From an uncultured Methanomethylovorans sp. (GTDB lineage: Archaea; Halobacteriota; Methanosarcinia; Methanosarcinales; Methanosarcinaceae), in NCBI GenBank assembly GCA_937968035.1, contig CALBTS010000955.1, positions 1 through 13,476 on the forward strand: a DNA stretch of 13,476 nt, read 5' to 3'. This document shows, one piece after another, positions 1 through 6,766 of this stretch (positions are counted from its first letter, which is position 1; every line of letters starts with the position of its first letter). Both the position numbers and the translations under genes were made by a program. The notes under the pieces were generated by a model, which was not told where the DNA came from, searched no databases, and saw nothing but the letters and a program-made list of their open reading frames with translations.

Positions 1-891
1 CACGAAACCCATTCCCATGTTGAACGTCCTGTACATTTCAAGTTCGTCCACATTACCTTCTCTCTGCAAGAACTTAAAAATATCGTTGGGTTCAATGGGA
101 TCGGAAATGTCAAACCCGAGGTTAGTGATCCGTTGAAGCTTTAAGAGGCCGCTTCCGGTGATATGGGCCAGGCCATGAACGTCACATTGCTTAATCACAT
201 CAAGTACTTCCATATATATCCTGGTGGGGATCAGGAGCTCTTCACCAATGGTCCTGGAATCGTTGTAAGGGAAAGGATCATCATAAGAATATCCGGACCC
301 TTCGACTATCTTGCGCACCAGGGAATAACCATTACTATGTACTCCACTGCTGGGTATACCTACAATAACGTCACCAACCTGCACCTTTTCACCGGTGATG
401 ACCTTCTCTTTTTTCACGGCACCAAGACAGGTGCCTGCAAGGTCAAAACCCTTTACTATGTCCGGGAGAGTAGCTGTCTCACCGCCTACGATGGACATAC
501 GGGATAATTCAGCGCCTTTCCTTAATCCTTCTCCTATCTGAGCTGCGAATGACCCGTCATGGGATTCAAGTGCAAGGTAATCTACAAAAGCTATGGGCTC
601 TGCACCAATAGCCAGTATATCATTGACATTCATCGCAATACAGTCTATTCCCACTGTATCCCATTTTTTTATTGCGTTTGCGATGAGGACTTTAGAACCA
701 ACTCCATCCGTTGTCATTGCAAGGGCATATTCTCCAAAATCAAGCAGACCTGCATAATGACCGATATTTGTCAGTGGAGCACCCAGGCCTGTACGAACAT
801 AGGTCATTTTACTGGTAAGAGCTTTGATAGTATTCTCTTCCTGTTTGATATCCACGCCTGATCCTGCATATGTGAGATGCTTTTCATTCAT
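1..891 (-). CDS. purM: Phosphoribosylformylglycinamidine cyclo-ligase (AIR synthetase), 3' end cut by window edge
   Basis: Translating the reverse complement from the ATG at 891 gives 297 codons without a stop down to base 1, so the gene continues off the left edge; the family is about 330-345 residues and only the last few dozen are missing. It catalyses the ATP-dependent closure of FGAM to AIR, the fifth step of purine synthesis, in the cytosol. Family motifs seen in order: GLGAP near residue 35, TTDGVGSK near 60, a MNVNDI block followed by GAEP near 90, GGETATLP near 140, SSGVHSNGYSLVR near 185, and HGLAHITGSG near 245. The start is preceded by AGGGG (899-903 on this strand) seven bases away. 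It lies 13 nt after the aspartate kinase stop on the same strand, so the two are probably co-transcribed although their pathways differ. Identity is near certain. Confidence 0.96.
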   Translation of the reverse strand, partial: MNEKHLTYAGSGVDIKQEENTIKALTSKMTYVRTGLGAPLTNIGHYAGLLDFGEYALAMTTDGVGSKVLIANAIKKWDTVGIDCIAMNVNDILAIGAEPIAFVDYLALESHDGSFAAQIGEGLRKGAELSRMSIVGGETATLPDIVKGFDLAGTCLGAVKKEKVITGEKVQVGDVIVGIPSSGVHSNGYSLVRKIVEGSGYSYDDPFPYNDSRTIGEELLIPTRIYMEVLDVIKQCDVHGLAHITGSGLLKLQRITNLGFDISDPIEPNDIFKFLQREGNVDELEMYRTFNMGMGFV

Positions 892-904
892 TGGACTACC
901 CCTG

Positions 905-2299
905 TCATTGATTATAGAATTCGCGATGCAACACCCTAACTGCGTTAATAGCGTCCCTTGAGCTCACAACAAAGGAGATATTGTGCTGTGATGAGCCTTG
1001 GCTGATCATTATCACATTTATTTTTTCTCTTCCCAGCGTACTGAATACCCTGCCTGAGACGCCGGGAGTGCCATCCATACCTGCGCCTACAACAGCGACC
1101 ACGCAGATGTCGCTGTCAAAGACAACGTCCCCCACGACATTTCTATTGAATTCGGAGCGTACTGCATTGACAGCTGATTCCAGCTGGTCCTCATCGATCA
1201 CCAGGGACATATTTGCCTCAGAAGAACCCTGGCTTATCATAATAATGTTCACTCCTGCATTAGCGAGACTTGTGAAAACCCGGGCAGCTGTACCGATAGT
1301 ACCCATCATGCCAGCGCCACAAATGTTTATAAGGGCAACTTTCTTGATCAGGGTCACCGCTTTTACCACGTCCTGACTTGGTACCTGATCAGCCACTATA
1401 AGAGTGCCTTCAAATGAAGGCTCAAAGGTATTTTTCACTCTGACTGGTATTTTGTGTTTTATAGCCGGTTCTATTGTTCTGGGGTGAAGTACCTTGGCAC
1501 CGAAATACGATAGTTCCATAGCTTCGATGTAAGATACCTGAGCCAGTGGCTTTGCCTCAGGCACTATTTTTGGATCGGAGGTCATTATCCCGTGCACTTC
1601 TTTCCATAACCAGATCTCGTCGGCCTTAACAGCTGCTCCGATGATCGAAGCTGAGAAATCAGATCCGCTCCTGCCAAGAGTGGTGATGATACCTGTTTCG
1701 TTCTCTGCAATGAAACCAGTGACAACGGTTACTATTGAACAGTTCAGTAAAGGAGACAATCTTTCCTTGATAAGCTCATAGCTTTTTTCAAGGGGGCGTG
1801 CGTTCCCATAATTGCTATCAGTGATAATACCGGCCTCTCCACCGGTAAACCATTTGGAATCAATTCCTAAAGACCTGACAGAACCACTAACTATAGGTGC
1901 AGCTAACCTTTCCCCGTAAGAAGAAATATAATCAATTGAACGCGGTGTGAGCTCTCCCAGATAACATATGCCTATCAATGCCTTTTCCAGTTCATCTAAC
2001 CGCAGATCTATTACCTCTATGGTTTCGGAGATAATATCTTCGTCTTCAATTGCAGCATGTATGGCATCATAATGCTTTTTGGTGATGTCCGCTATGAACT
2101 CCTTGACCTGAGAAACTTTGCCGTTCTTTGAAACATCTTTTGCTGTGCTCAAAAGACCATCTGTAATGCCACCAAGTGCCGATGTAACTGCAATAATCTC
2201 GTCACCTTTTTCATGGAAGCCTTTCAGGAGTGTAGCAACATGGCGGATCTTTTCCCCATTTGCTACCGAAGTACCACCAAATTTCATTACGATTCTCAT
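905..2299 (-). CDS. lysC: Aspartate kinase (monofunctional, two C-terminal ACT domains)
   Basis: Phosphorylates L-aspartate with ATP, the committed step to lysine, threonine and methionine. The amino-acid kinase domain opens with MKFGGTSV (nucleotide/substrate lysine), followed by SYGERL near residue 129, GGEAGIITD near 155, TLGRSGSD near 209 (the usual GRGGSD has Ser for one Gly) and YFGAKVLHP near 267. Two ACT repeats follow, each with a GAGM...IMISQGSS signature (about 326-375 and 402-450), which normally bind a feedback inhibitor such as threonine or lysine; which one cannot be read from sequence. An in-frame ATG lies six bases upstream (2305), but GTGAT at 2306-2310 sits six bases from the ATG at 2299 and touches the upstream one, so 2299 is preferred (464 aa). 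The sequence resembles the methanogen enzyme of the MJ0571 type throughout. purM follows closely downstream. Confidence 0.96.
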   Translation of the reverse strand: MRIVMKFGGTSVANGEKIRHVATLLKGFHEKGDEIIAVTSALGGITDGLLSTAKDVSKNGKVSQVKEFIADITKKHYDAIHAAIEDEDIISETIEVIDLRLDELEKALIGICYLGELTPRSIDYISSYGERLAAPIVSGSVRSLGIDSKWFTGGEAGIITDSNYGNARPLEKSYELIKERLSPLLNCSIVTVVTGFIAENETGIITTLGRSGSDFSASIIGAAVKADEIWLWKEVHGIMTSDPKIVPEAKPLAQVSYIEAMELSYFGAKVLHPRTIEPAIKHKIPVRVKNTFEPSFEGTLIVADQVPSQDVVKAVTLIKKVALINICGAGMMGTIGTAARVFTSLANAGVNIIMISQGSSEANMSLVIDEDQLESAVNAVRSEFNRNVVGDVVFDSDICVVAVVGAGMDGTPGVSGRVFSTLGREKINVIMISQGSSQHNISFVVSSRDAINAVRVLHREFYNQ

Positions 2300-2352
2300 A
2301 TTCATATCACATTTTCTGCGGTTATGGATTGCACTATAAAGAAGATGGTGCG

Positions 2353-2360
2353 ATATAAAG
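2353..2360 (-). promoter_or_regulatory. Putative TATA box for lysC-purM
   Basis: On the minus strand this reads CTTTATAT, close to the archaeal TATA consensus. Transcription would start near 2330, giving a leader of about 30 nt before the lysC ATG. It lies in the 100-base gap after the S-layer-like gene, so lysC-purM probably has its own promoter. A second, weaker TTTATAG occurs nearer the gene (about 2334-2340). Confidence 0.45.
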
Positions 2361-2399
2361 ATTATGAACCCATTCCAGTAAGATCGCTGTATTTTACCC

Positions 2400-3374
2400 T
2401 TAGCTCAATTTAAAGATCACAATTCCTATCGCTATGATGACCAAGAATAGTATGGGCATGAAATGATCCGTGTTCACACCACTGGTTTTGCTGCTGTTCT
2501 GTCCATCTGTGTCTGAGAGCGAGGCATTCTGTGCATCTGCCGTGGTATTGTTACTCTTATTCTCCATAATATAGTTAGTATCATCAGGGACCGACATCAA
2601 AGGTTCAGTCTTATTACTTTCGTTCTCTGAGACCTCTTCAGTATGATCTTCTTCCATGTCGGGTCTCTGGGTAACATCTTTGAGGATCACAGTGGAACTG
2701 GCAGAAGATTCAAAAAATTTACTCACCCTTGCTATGAATATGGTCCTTACATTGTCATCCACACTTTTGGAGTAACTGAATATATCGTCGATCTCAAGCT
2801 CTTCTTTCTTCAGGGATTTACCATTCCTGCTCAGTTCAAGAACTACTGAGTCATCTTCCATGTCACTTGCGTCCAGAGTGTAACCTTCTTCCAGAGAAAG
2901 ACTTTCTCCCACTTTTACAGACTTTGAAGTATCCAGCAAAAGGAAATCATCATCTTCCTGCTCAGGATCAAGGAACTGTTCGATCTCCACTTCAACATGG
3001 ATCCCATCATCCTTATCATCAAAATCTACTGGCCTGATCCTGATAACAACATAATCTGTTTCCTCTTCTTCGTCCCCATCCCGTTCTTCTATGGTGATCA
3101 TGTACTCGAATGGATCATCTTCGTCTCCGAAAGAATCACCGATCTCTATCTCTTCATCTTTGTAGTAGACTTGTACCAATATATCCCCCGAGTCTTCACT
3201 GGCATCTATAAGCTTGAAAGAATAACCCTGTTCCAGGTGTACAGTATCACCTGCTGTCAGAGTTTCCTCAGAGTAATAGATCATAGCTTTCTCCTCGGTC
3301 GAGCAATACACCGGAAAGGAGAACAGAGACAGTATTATCATTGCACAGATGAACACAAAACGTATATATCCCAT
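2400..3374 (-). CDS. Secreted S-layer-like protein: two repeats, glycosylation-rich stalk, C-terminal membrane anchor
   Basis: Numbering from the in-frame GTG at 3383, three codons before the chosen ATG at 3374. Residues 7-27 form a hydrophobic signal segment. Two acidic repeats follow: about 43-140 and 154-238. They align well over GD/GE-x-hydrophobic-x-LE-x-GY, an aspartate-rich turn, then alternating hydrophobic strands, a beta-sandwich-like pattern. Residues 241-305 form an acidic Ser/Thr/Asn-rich linker with seven N-x-S/T sequons (N254, 257, 275, 278, 279, 286, 296). A single hydrophobic helix (308-325) ends the protein. Signal, repeated beta domains, acidic tether and C-terminal helix match the plan of Methanosarcina S-layer proteins (S-layer duplication domain family), but at roughly half the size. 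I infer a minor cell-envelope protein. The family assignment rests on architecture and local pattern; there is no catalytic motif. The GTG at 3383 cannot be excluded as start. Confidence 0.75.
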   Translation of the reverse strand: MGYIRFVFICAMIILSLFSFPVYCSTEEKAMIYYSEETLTAGDTVHLEQGYSFKLIDASEDSGDILVQVYYKDEEIEIGDSFGDEDDPFEYMITIEERDGDEEEETDYVVIRIRPVDFDDKDDGIHVEVEIEQFLDPEQEDDDFLLLDTSKSVKVGESLSLEEGYTLDASDMEDDSVVLELSRNGKSLKKEELEIDDIFSYSKSVDDNVRTIFIARVSKFFESSASSTVILKDVTQRPDMEEDHTEEVSENESNKTEPLMSVPDDTNYIMENKSNNTTADAQNASLSDTDGQNSSKTSGVNTDHFMPILFLVIIAIGIVIFKLS

Positions 3375-3407
3375 AGGAACCACTATCTTAGAAGTTAAAG
3401 GACGCTA

Positions 3408-3421
3408 CATGCGATTGCATG
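3408..3421. repeat. Palindrome CATGC-4nt-GCATG in the divergent spacer
   Basis: Perfect 5-bp inverted repeat with a GATT spacer, located between the divergent S-layer-like gene (start 3374) and the phosphoglycerate-mutase-family gene (start 3478). It could be an operator for one or both promoters. No strong TATA box is visible on either strand of this spacer. Short palindromes arise by chance, so confidence is low. Confidence 0.3.
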
Positions 3422-3477
3422 CTTGTTTCTTCTATTAGTTGATTAGTCTGTCGGTTTTGAGATCCCGGGTGTGTATC

Positions 3478-4677
3478 ATGAAATATGTAATACTGATCGG
3501 AGACGGTATGGCGGATGAACCCATTGCTGAACTGGGAGGAAGTACTGTACTCCAGAAGGCAAGAACGCCCAACATGGACTATATTGCTGCCTATGGAAAA
3601 GCAGGACTGGCACAGACCGTTCCGGAAGGTATGCATCCGGGAAGTGATGTTGCGAACATGTCCATTGTAGGATATGATCCGAAAAAGTATTACTCTGGCA
3701 GGGCTCCTCTTGAAGCCGCAAGCATGGGTATTGAACTGGATGCTGATGATGTCGCCTTCAGATGTAACCTGATAACCATAGAGGAAGGAATGATCGCTGA
3801 CTACAGTTCCGGACACATTTCCAGTGACGAGGCCAGGGAACTCATACAAGCCGTAGATGCAGAGTTAGGTAAGGACGGGATCAGCTTCTATCCGGGGATC
3901 AGCTACAGACACCTGATGGTAACAAAAAATAACTTTGGTGCTGAAACCACGTGCATTCCACCTCATGACGTGATAGGTGAAAAAAAGGAAGATCACATGC
4001 CAAAAGGCAAGGACAGTAAAATATTGGGTGAATTGATAGACGCTTCAATGCCTATCCTTGAGAAGCATCCTGTTAACCTTAAAAGGATAGCAGCAGGTAA
4101 GAAGCCGGGTAATTCCATCTGGTTATGGGGACAGGGAGGTGCGCCTGCATTTCCTCTGTTCAAAGATCTGTATGGTAAGACCGGAGCTATCATCTCTGCA
4201 GTGGATCTTGTGAAGGGAATAGGGACATACGCAGGTTTCGATGTCATCGATGTGCCCGGAGCAACAGGTTATCTGGATACCAATTACAAGGGAAAGGCCG
4301 AGTATGCACTGCAAGCTCTGAAGGATCACGATTTCGTTGTCGTGCATGTGGAAGCGCCTGATGAGGCAGGACACATGGGAGATACAAAGGCCAAGATCCA
4401 GGCCATTGAGGATTTTGATGAGCAGGTAGTTGGTACCATATTACATGGTGCAAATGCTATGACCGAAGATGTGACCATCCTGGTAATGCCTGACCATCCG
4501 ACCCCAGTGCACTTGAGGACACATACCTCCGATCCTATACCTTTTGCTATCTACTCAACGAATGAGAAAAACCCCGACAACGCCACAGCATTCAATGAAG
4601 TTGATGTAAGGGCAGGGTCCTATGGAACTGTGTATGCTGCAGATCTGGTAAAGATCATGCTCCAAAGGCATACCTGA
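3478..4677 (+). CDS. apgM: Cofactor-independent phosphoglycerate mutase family protein (possible homoserine kinase analogue)
   Basis: A 399-residue alkaline-phosphatase-superfamily enzyme. It starts at the ATG at 3478, six bases after GGTG; a TTG at 3439 only adds a non-conserved tail. Metal and catalytic motifs: LIGDGMAD (D9), GSDVANMS with the presumed nucleophile Ser62, [17 protein letters not shown] near 297-309, and MPDHPTP near 337. ApgM enzymes interconvert 2- and 3-phosphoglycerate. The segment [10 protein letters not shown] followed by [11 protein letters not shown], and the length near 400, resemble the shorter subfamily annotated as proposed homoserine kinase (TIGR02535-type) more than the classical archaeal ApgM, where a LRG-type motif stands in place of the WGQG segment. 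Aspartate kinase lies one gene away on the other strand, which fits a threonine-pathway role. Superfamily is certain; substrate is open. Confidence 0.88.
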   Translation: MKYVILIGDGMADEPIAELGGSTVLQKARTPNMDYIAAYGKAGLAQTVPEGMHPGSDVANMSIVGYDPKKYYSGRAPLEAASMGIELDADDVAFRCNLITIEEGMIADYSSGHISSDEARELIQAVDAELGKDGISFYPGISYRHLMVTKNNFGAETTCIPPHDVIGEKKEDHMPKGKDSKILGELIDASMPILEKHPVNLKRIAAGKKPGNSIWLWGQGGAPAFPLFKDLYGKTGAIISAVDLVKGIGTYAGFDVIDVPGATGYLDTNYKGKAEYALQALKDHDFVVVHVEAPDEAGHMGDTKAKIQAIEDFDEQVVGTILHGANAMTEDVTILVMPDHPTPVHLRTHTSDPIPFAIYSTNEKNPDNATAFNEVDVRAGSYGTVYAADLVKIMLQRHT

Positions 4678-4691
4678 CATTACAGTATAAC

Positions 4692-4697
4692 TTTTTT
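4692..4697 (+). terminator. T-tract after apgM-family gene
   Basis: Six consecutive T residues begin 15 bases after the stop codon. Archaeal RNA polymerase can terminate at oligo-T without a hairpin, so this is a plausible terminator. It also lies upstream of the hsp20 TATA box. Confidence 0.35.
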
Positions 4698-4711
4698 CAC
4701 TAAAAGTCATA

Positions 4712-4719
4712 TTTATATA
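4712..4719 (+). promoter_or_regulatory. TATA box of hsp20
   Basis: TTTATATA is a near-perfect methanogen TATA element. Transcription should begin about 25-27 bases downstream, near 4741-4743, which falls inside the left arm of the inverted repeat at 4739-4774. This gives an approximately 50-nt leader before the hsp20 start. Confidence 0.65.
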
Positions 4720-4738
4720 GCTGTTTGACAATACATTT

Positions 4739-4774
4739 TATTGGGGTTATGCAGGGAATGGCGAAACCCCAATA
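4739..4774 (+). promoter_or_regulatory. Inverted repeat over the hsp20 transcription start/leader
   Basis: TATTGGGGTT (4739-4748) and AACCCCAATA (4765-4774) are perfect 10-bp complements around a 16-base loop. The position, 20 bases after the TATA box, is that of an archaeal repressor operator overlapping the start site. If transcribed in full it would also form a stable 5' hairpin just upstream of the ribosome-binding site at 4781. Either reading suggests heat-shock control. Two ATGs of a small upstream ORF lie in the loop. Confidence 0.55.
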
Positions 4775-4796
4775 CTCAAAGGAGTGGATCATATGA
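4749..4796 (+). other. 15-codon upstream ORF ending on the hsp20 start codon
   Basis: An ORF reading MQGMAKPQYSKEWII begins in the loop of the inverted repeat. Its TGA (4794-4796) overlaps the hsp20 ATG (4793-4795) as ATGA, the layout typical of translational coupling. It has no ribosome-binding site and would begin only a few bases into the transcript, so initiation would have to be leaderless-like. It may be chance. Confidence 0.25.
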
Positions 4797-5254
4797 GACA
4801 AGGTCTTACAAGATGGACACCTTCCGGTATGTCTAAATGGGACCCCTTTGAAGAGATAAGCAGGATGCAGGAACGGCTGAGCCAGCTATTCAGTGAACTG
4901 TCGCCTTCAGGCGAAATGAAGACCTTAGACACGCTTTCACCCATGATGGACGTGCAGGATAAGGATAAAGAAATAGTTGTAAAGGCGGACATGCCCGGAG
5001 TAGACAAGAAAGATGTAGAGATCGATATTAAGAACAATATGCTCTACATCAATGCAAACACGCATCGCGAAAAGGAAGAAGAGAAGGAAGGATATGTGAT
5101 GCGTGAACGTGCTTTTTCACGGTTTGCCCGGACCTTCAGCCTGCCTGCGAATGCTGTGGCAGAAGGAGCGAAAGCCAAACTTGAGGATGGCGTTCTGACC
5201 ATAAACATACCTAAGGCAGAGATAGAGGAAAAGCAGAAGATACTTATCGAATGA
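4793..5254 (+). CDS. hsp20: Small heat shock protein, Hsp20/alpha-crystallin family
   Basis: A 153-residue ATP-independent holdase that binds unfolding proteins and assembles into oligomers in the cytosol. The N-terminal arm has the common W-DPF-EEI-RMQERL pattern (residues 16-29). The alpha-crystallin domain spans about 48-140, with VKADMPGV near 63-70, the RERAFSRFARTFSLP strand near 104-118 and the signature AKLEDGVLTI at 128-137. The C-terminal I-L-I (150-152) is the IxI anchor used in oligomer assembly. The start is the ATG at 4793, eight bases after GGAG (4781-4784); an in-frame GTG at 4784 overlaps that ribosome-binding site and is unlikely. It stands alone, with its own TATA box and a terminator-like hairpin. 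The inverted repeat at the expected start of transcription suggests temperature-responsive control. Confidence 0.95.
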   Translation: MRQGLTRWTPSGMSKWDPFEEISRMQERLSQLFSELSPSGEMKTLDTLSPMMDVQDKDKEIVVKADMPGVDKKDVEIDIKNNMLYINANTHREKEEEKEGYVMRERAFSRFARTFSLPANAVAEGAKAKLEDGVLTINIPKAEIEEKQKILIE

Positions 5255-5275
5255 GTTGTGGATAAGTTCCAGGGT

Positions 5276-5311
5276 ACGTCCATACACAATGGACGTCCTG
5301 TGTCTCTTTTT
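5276..5311 (+). terminator. Hairpin plus T-run after hsp20
   Basis: ACGTCCAT (5276-5283) pairs perfectly with ATGGACGT (5289-5296) around a five-base loop, and five T residues follow at 5307-5311. It lies 21 bases after the hsp20 stop, which fits a transcription terminator or a 3'-end stabilising hairpin. Confidence 0.6.
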
Positions 5312-5397
5312 ATGGTTAGTTTTAGAATTACGGCATCAGGGAAATAACCTCGTCATATTTTGCTCAGTCGGGGTAACTATCATCATCGCCGCATCTG

Positions 5398-5405
5398 TTT
5401 ATATG
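5398..5405 (+). promoter_or_regulatory. TATA box of cofE
   Basis: TTTATATG. Transcription expected near 5425-5428 would begin after the ATG at 5421 but before the TTG at 5454, so the element helps decide the cofE start. Confidence 0.5.
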
Positions 5406-5453
5406 TAGATAGGCTTATTTATGCCTAATGACCTGTTAGCATCAGGTGTAATT

Positions 5454-6218
5454 TTGAGATTCGAGGCTTTTGCAGTGGAAAATATCCCTTTGATCAAAAA
5501 AGGGGATGATCTTGCACAGATCATTTGTGAAAGAGCGGATGTCCTTGACGGGGATGTTATAATTATAGCTTCCACTATTGTTGGGAAAGCTGAAGGAAGG
5601 ACTTTTTCCCTGGAAGGCATCATTCCTGGCGCGGAGGCTGTAGAATTCTCCAAACATATACGGTTCACTCCAACATTTATACAGGCGGTTCTGGAAAGGA
5701 GCAGGGAATGCCTGATCCCTTCACCAGTATTGCTTGTGGAAATGAAGAACGGCCATATATGCATCAATGCAGGTATCGATGAATCCAATGTTGAAGGTGA
5801 AATGCTTCTGGAGCTTCCGGCGGATCCGGATGCAAGCGCTGAATGTATTGGGAAGGGGATCGAAAGTTACACAGGTACGCAGATCAGTGTGATAATTACC
5901 GATACAAACGGCAGAGCGTTCAAGCGGGGACAAACAGGAGTTGCCGTAGGCGTCTATCGCATCCATCCTCTTAAAGACTGGAGGGGACAAAAAGATCTGT
6001 TCGGGAAAGAACTTAAGATCACAGAAGAAGCAGTCGCTGATGAGATCGCAGGGGCTTCGAACCTGCTTATGGGCGAAGGTAACGGCGGATGTCCTGTGGT
6101 GATCATACGTGGCCTGAAATTAAGGTCCAACGAAAGTACTTCCGTAAATGAAATGTACAGGACGGATGAAGAAGATCTTATCAAAAAAAGTCTCAGATAT
6201 CTAAGGGACAGAGGATAG
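5454..6218 (+). CDS. cofE: Coenzyme F420-0:L-glutamate ligase
   Basis: GTP-dependent ligase that adds L-glutamate residues to F420-0, making the gamma-glutamyl tail of F420, the hydride carrier of methanogenesis. Conserved blocks: GDDLA (17-21), [12 protein letters not shown] (37-48), NAGIDESN (105-112, metal-binding region), [11 protein letters not shown] (146-156), GVAVGVY (162-168), [21 protein letters not shown] (181-201) and MGEGNGG (206-212). I prefer the TTG at 5454 (254 aa). AGGTG ends five bases before it, the product then begins [10 protein letters not shown] like other family members, and the TATA box is too close to the alternative ATG at 5421 (265 aa). It ends with TAG, and its last 18 bases overlap the convergent deaminase gene. 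Identity is certain; the start is probable. Confidence 0.95.
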   Translation: MRFEAFAVENIPLIKKGDDLAQIICERADVLDGDVIIIASTIVGKAEGRTFSLEGIIPGAEAVEFSKHIRFTPTFIQAVLERSRECLIPSPVLLVEMKNGHICINAGIDESNVEGEMLLELPADPDASAECIGKGIESYTGTQISVIITDTNGRAFKRGQTGVAVGVYRIHPLKDWRGQKDLFGKELKITEEAVADEIAGASNLLMGEGNGGCPVVIIRGLKLRSNESTSVNEMYRTDEEDLIKKSLRYLRDRG

Positions 6219-6662
6219 GGGCATATTCACCAATTCCACCCCGGCCTCAGCAAAGAACTCAATTGAATCCTTGTCAGGATAGGATTGCAGGAACACAACT
6301 CTTTTGATATTTGAGTTGATGATCATCTTGGCACACAGGATGCATGGCTGATGTGTGCAGTACAGGGTTGCCGAATCTATGCTCACACCGTACAGTGCTG
6401 CCTGGATGATAGCATTCTGTTCTGCATGCACTGCCCTGCATTTCTCATGGCGCGTGCCTGATTCTATGTTGTTCTGTTGTCTGATACAGCCAATGTCAAG
6501 ACAATGCGCCATGTTCCTGGGAGCACCATTATATCCCGTTGAAAGTATTCTTTTATCTTTGACGATCACGGCACCGACCTGATTTCTCAGGCATGTTGAT
6601 CTTTTCGCCACTACGGTAGCGATCTCAAGGAAATATTCATCTAATCCGGGCCTCTCTTTCAT
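6201..6662 (-). CDS. Deoxycytidylate (dCMP) deaminase / ComEB-like zinc deaminase
   Basis: Zinc-dependent deaminase of the dCMP deaminase family, expected to convert dCMP to dUMP for dTTP synthesis. Seen from the chosen start (153 aa): GYNGAP (43-48) for substrate binding, the catalytic zinc motif HAE (79-81) with PCILC (106-110), and an extra Cys/His set (C54, C59, H72, C75) typical of the dCMP deaminase branch. The [17 protein letters not shown] tail is also typical. The reading frame stays open 23 codons upstream, but those residues are not family-like, and the ATG at 6660-6662 lies about 28 bases from a TATA box with no ribosome-binding site, so the mRNA is probably leaderless. It converges on cofE with an 18-bp overlap and ends with TAG. 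A related deaminase specificity cannot be excluded. Confidence 0.9.
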   Translation of the reverse strand: MKERPGLDEYFLEIATVVAKRSTCLRNQVGAVIVKDKRILSTGYNGAPRNMAHCLDIGCIRQQNNIESGTRHEKCRAVHAEQNAIIQAALYGVSIDSATLYCTHQPCILCAKMIINSNIKRVVFLQSYPDKDSIEFFAEAGVELVNMPLSSVP

Positions 6663-6684
6663 CGAGTTATAAAAATAGCAAGTA

Positions 6685-6695
6685 GTATATATAAG
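6685..6695 (-). promoter_or_regulatory. TATA box of the dCMP deaminase gene
   Basis: CTTATATATAC on the minus strand, centred 28 bases before the ATG at 6662. That spacing puts the transcription start at or next to the first codon, so the message would be leaderless. Confidence 0.6.
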
Positions 6696-6714
6696 TTGTA
6701 GTGTATGTTGGAAA

Positions 6715-6726
6715 CGAAATATAAAT
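6715..6726 (+). promoter_or_regulatory. BRE/TATA element of the secF-secD cluster
   Basis: CGAAA at 6715-6719 followed by TATAAAT at 6720-6726 fits an archaeal BRE plus TATA box, with transcription starting near 6747. This is the only clear plus-strand promoter before the run of six genes ending at 13315, and it shares a 104-base spacer with the divergent deaminase promoter. Confidence 0.55.
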
Positions 6727-6766
6727 ATCAATTTCCATCATCCTTACACTCTTGGAGCATCAGAAG

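Noticed and set aside
163..861. Two plus-strand ORFs of 100-114 codons
   Set aside because: They lie antisense to purM, whose motifs are complete in this stretch, and show no family pattern.
981..1376. Plus-strand ORF of 131 codons
   Set aside because: Antisense shadow of the ACT domains of aspartate kinase.
3388..3849. Minus-strand ORF of 153 codons at the start of the mutase-family gene
   Set aside because: It overlaps the conserved catalytic N-terminus of the plus-strand enzyme and has no recognisable features.
4784..4786. GTG start for hsp20
   Set aside because: It is part of the ribosome-binding site GGAGTGG; the ATG at 4793 has proper spacing.
6663..6731. N-terminal extension of the deaminase (23 residues)
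   Set aside because: The extension covers the TATA box and spacer and is not like the family; the ATG at 6660-6662 fits a leaderless start.
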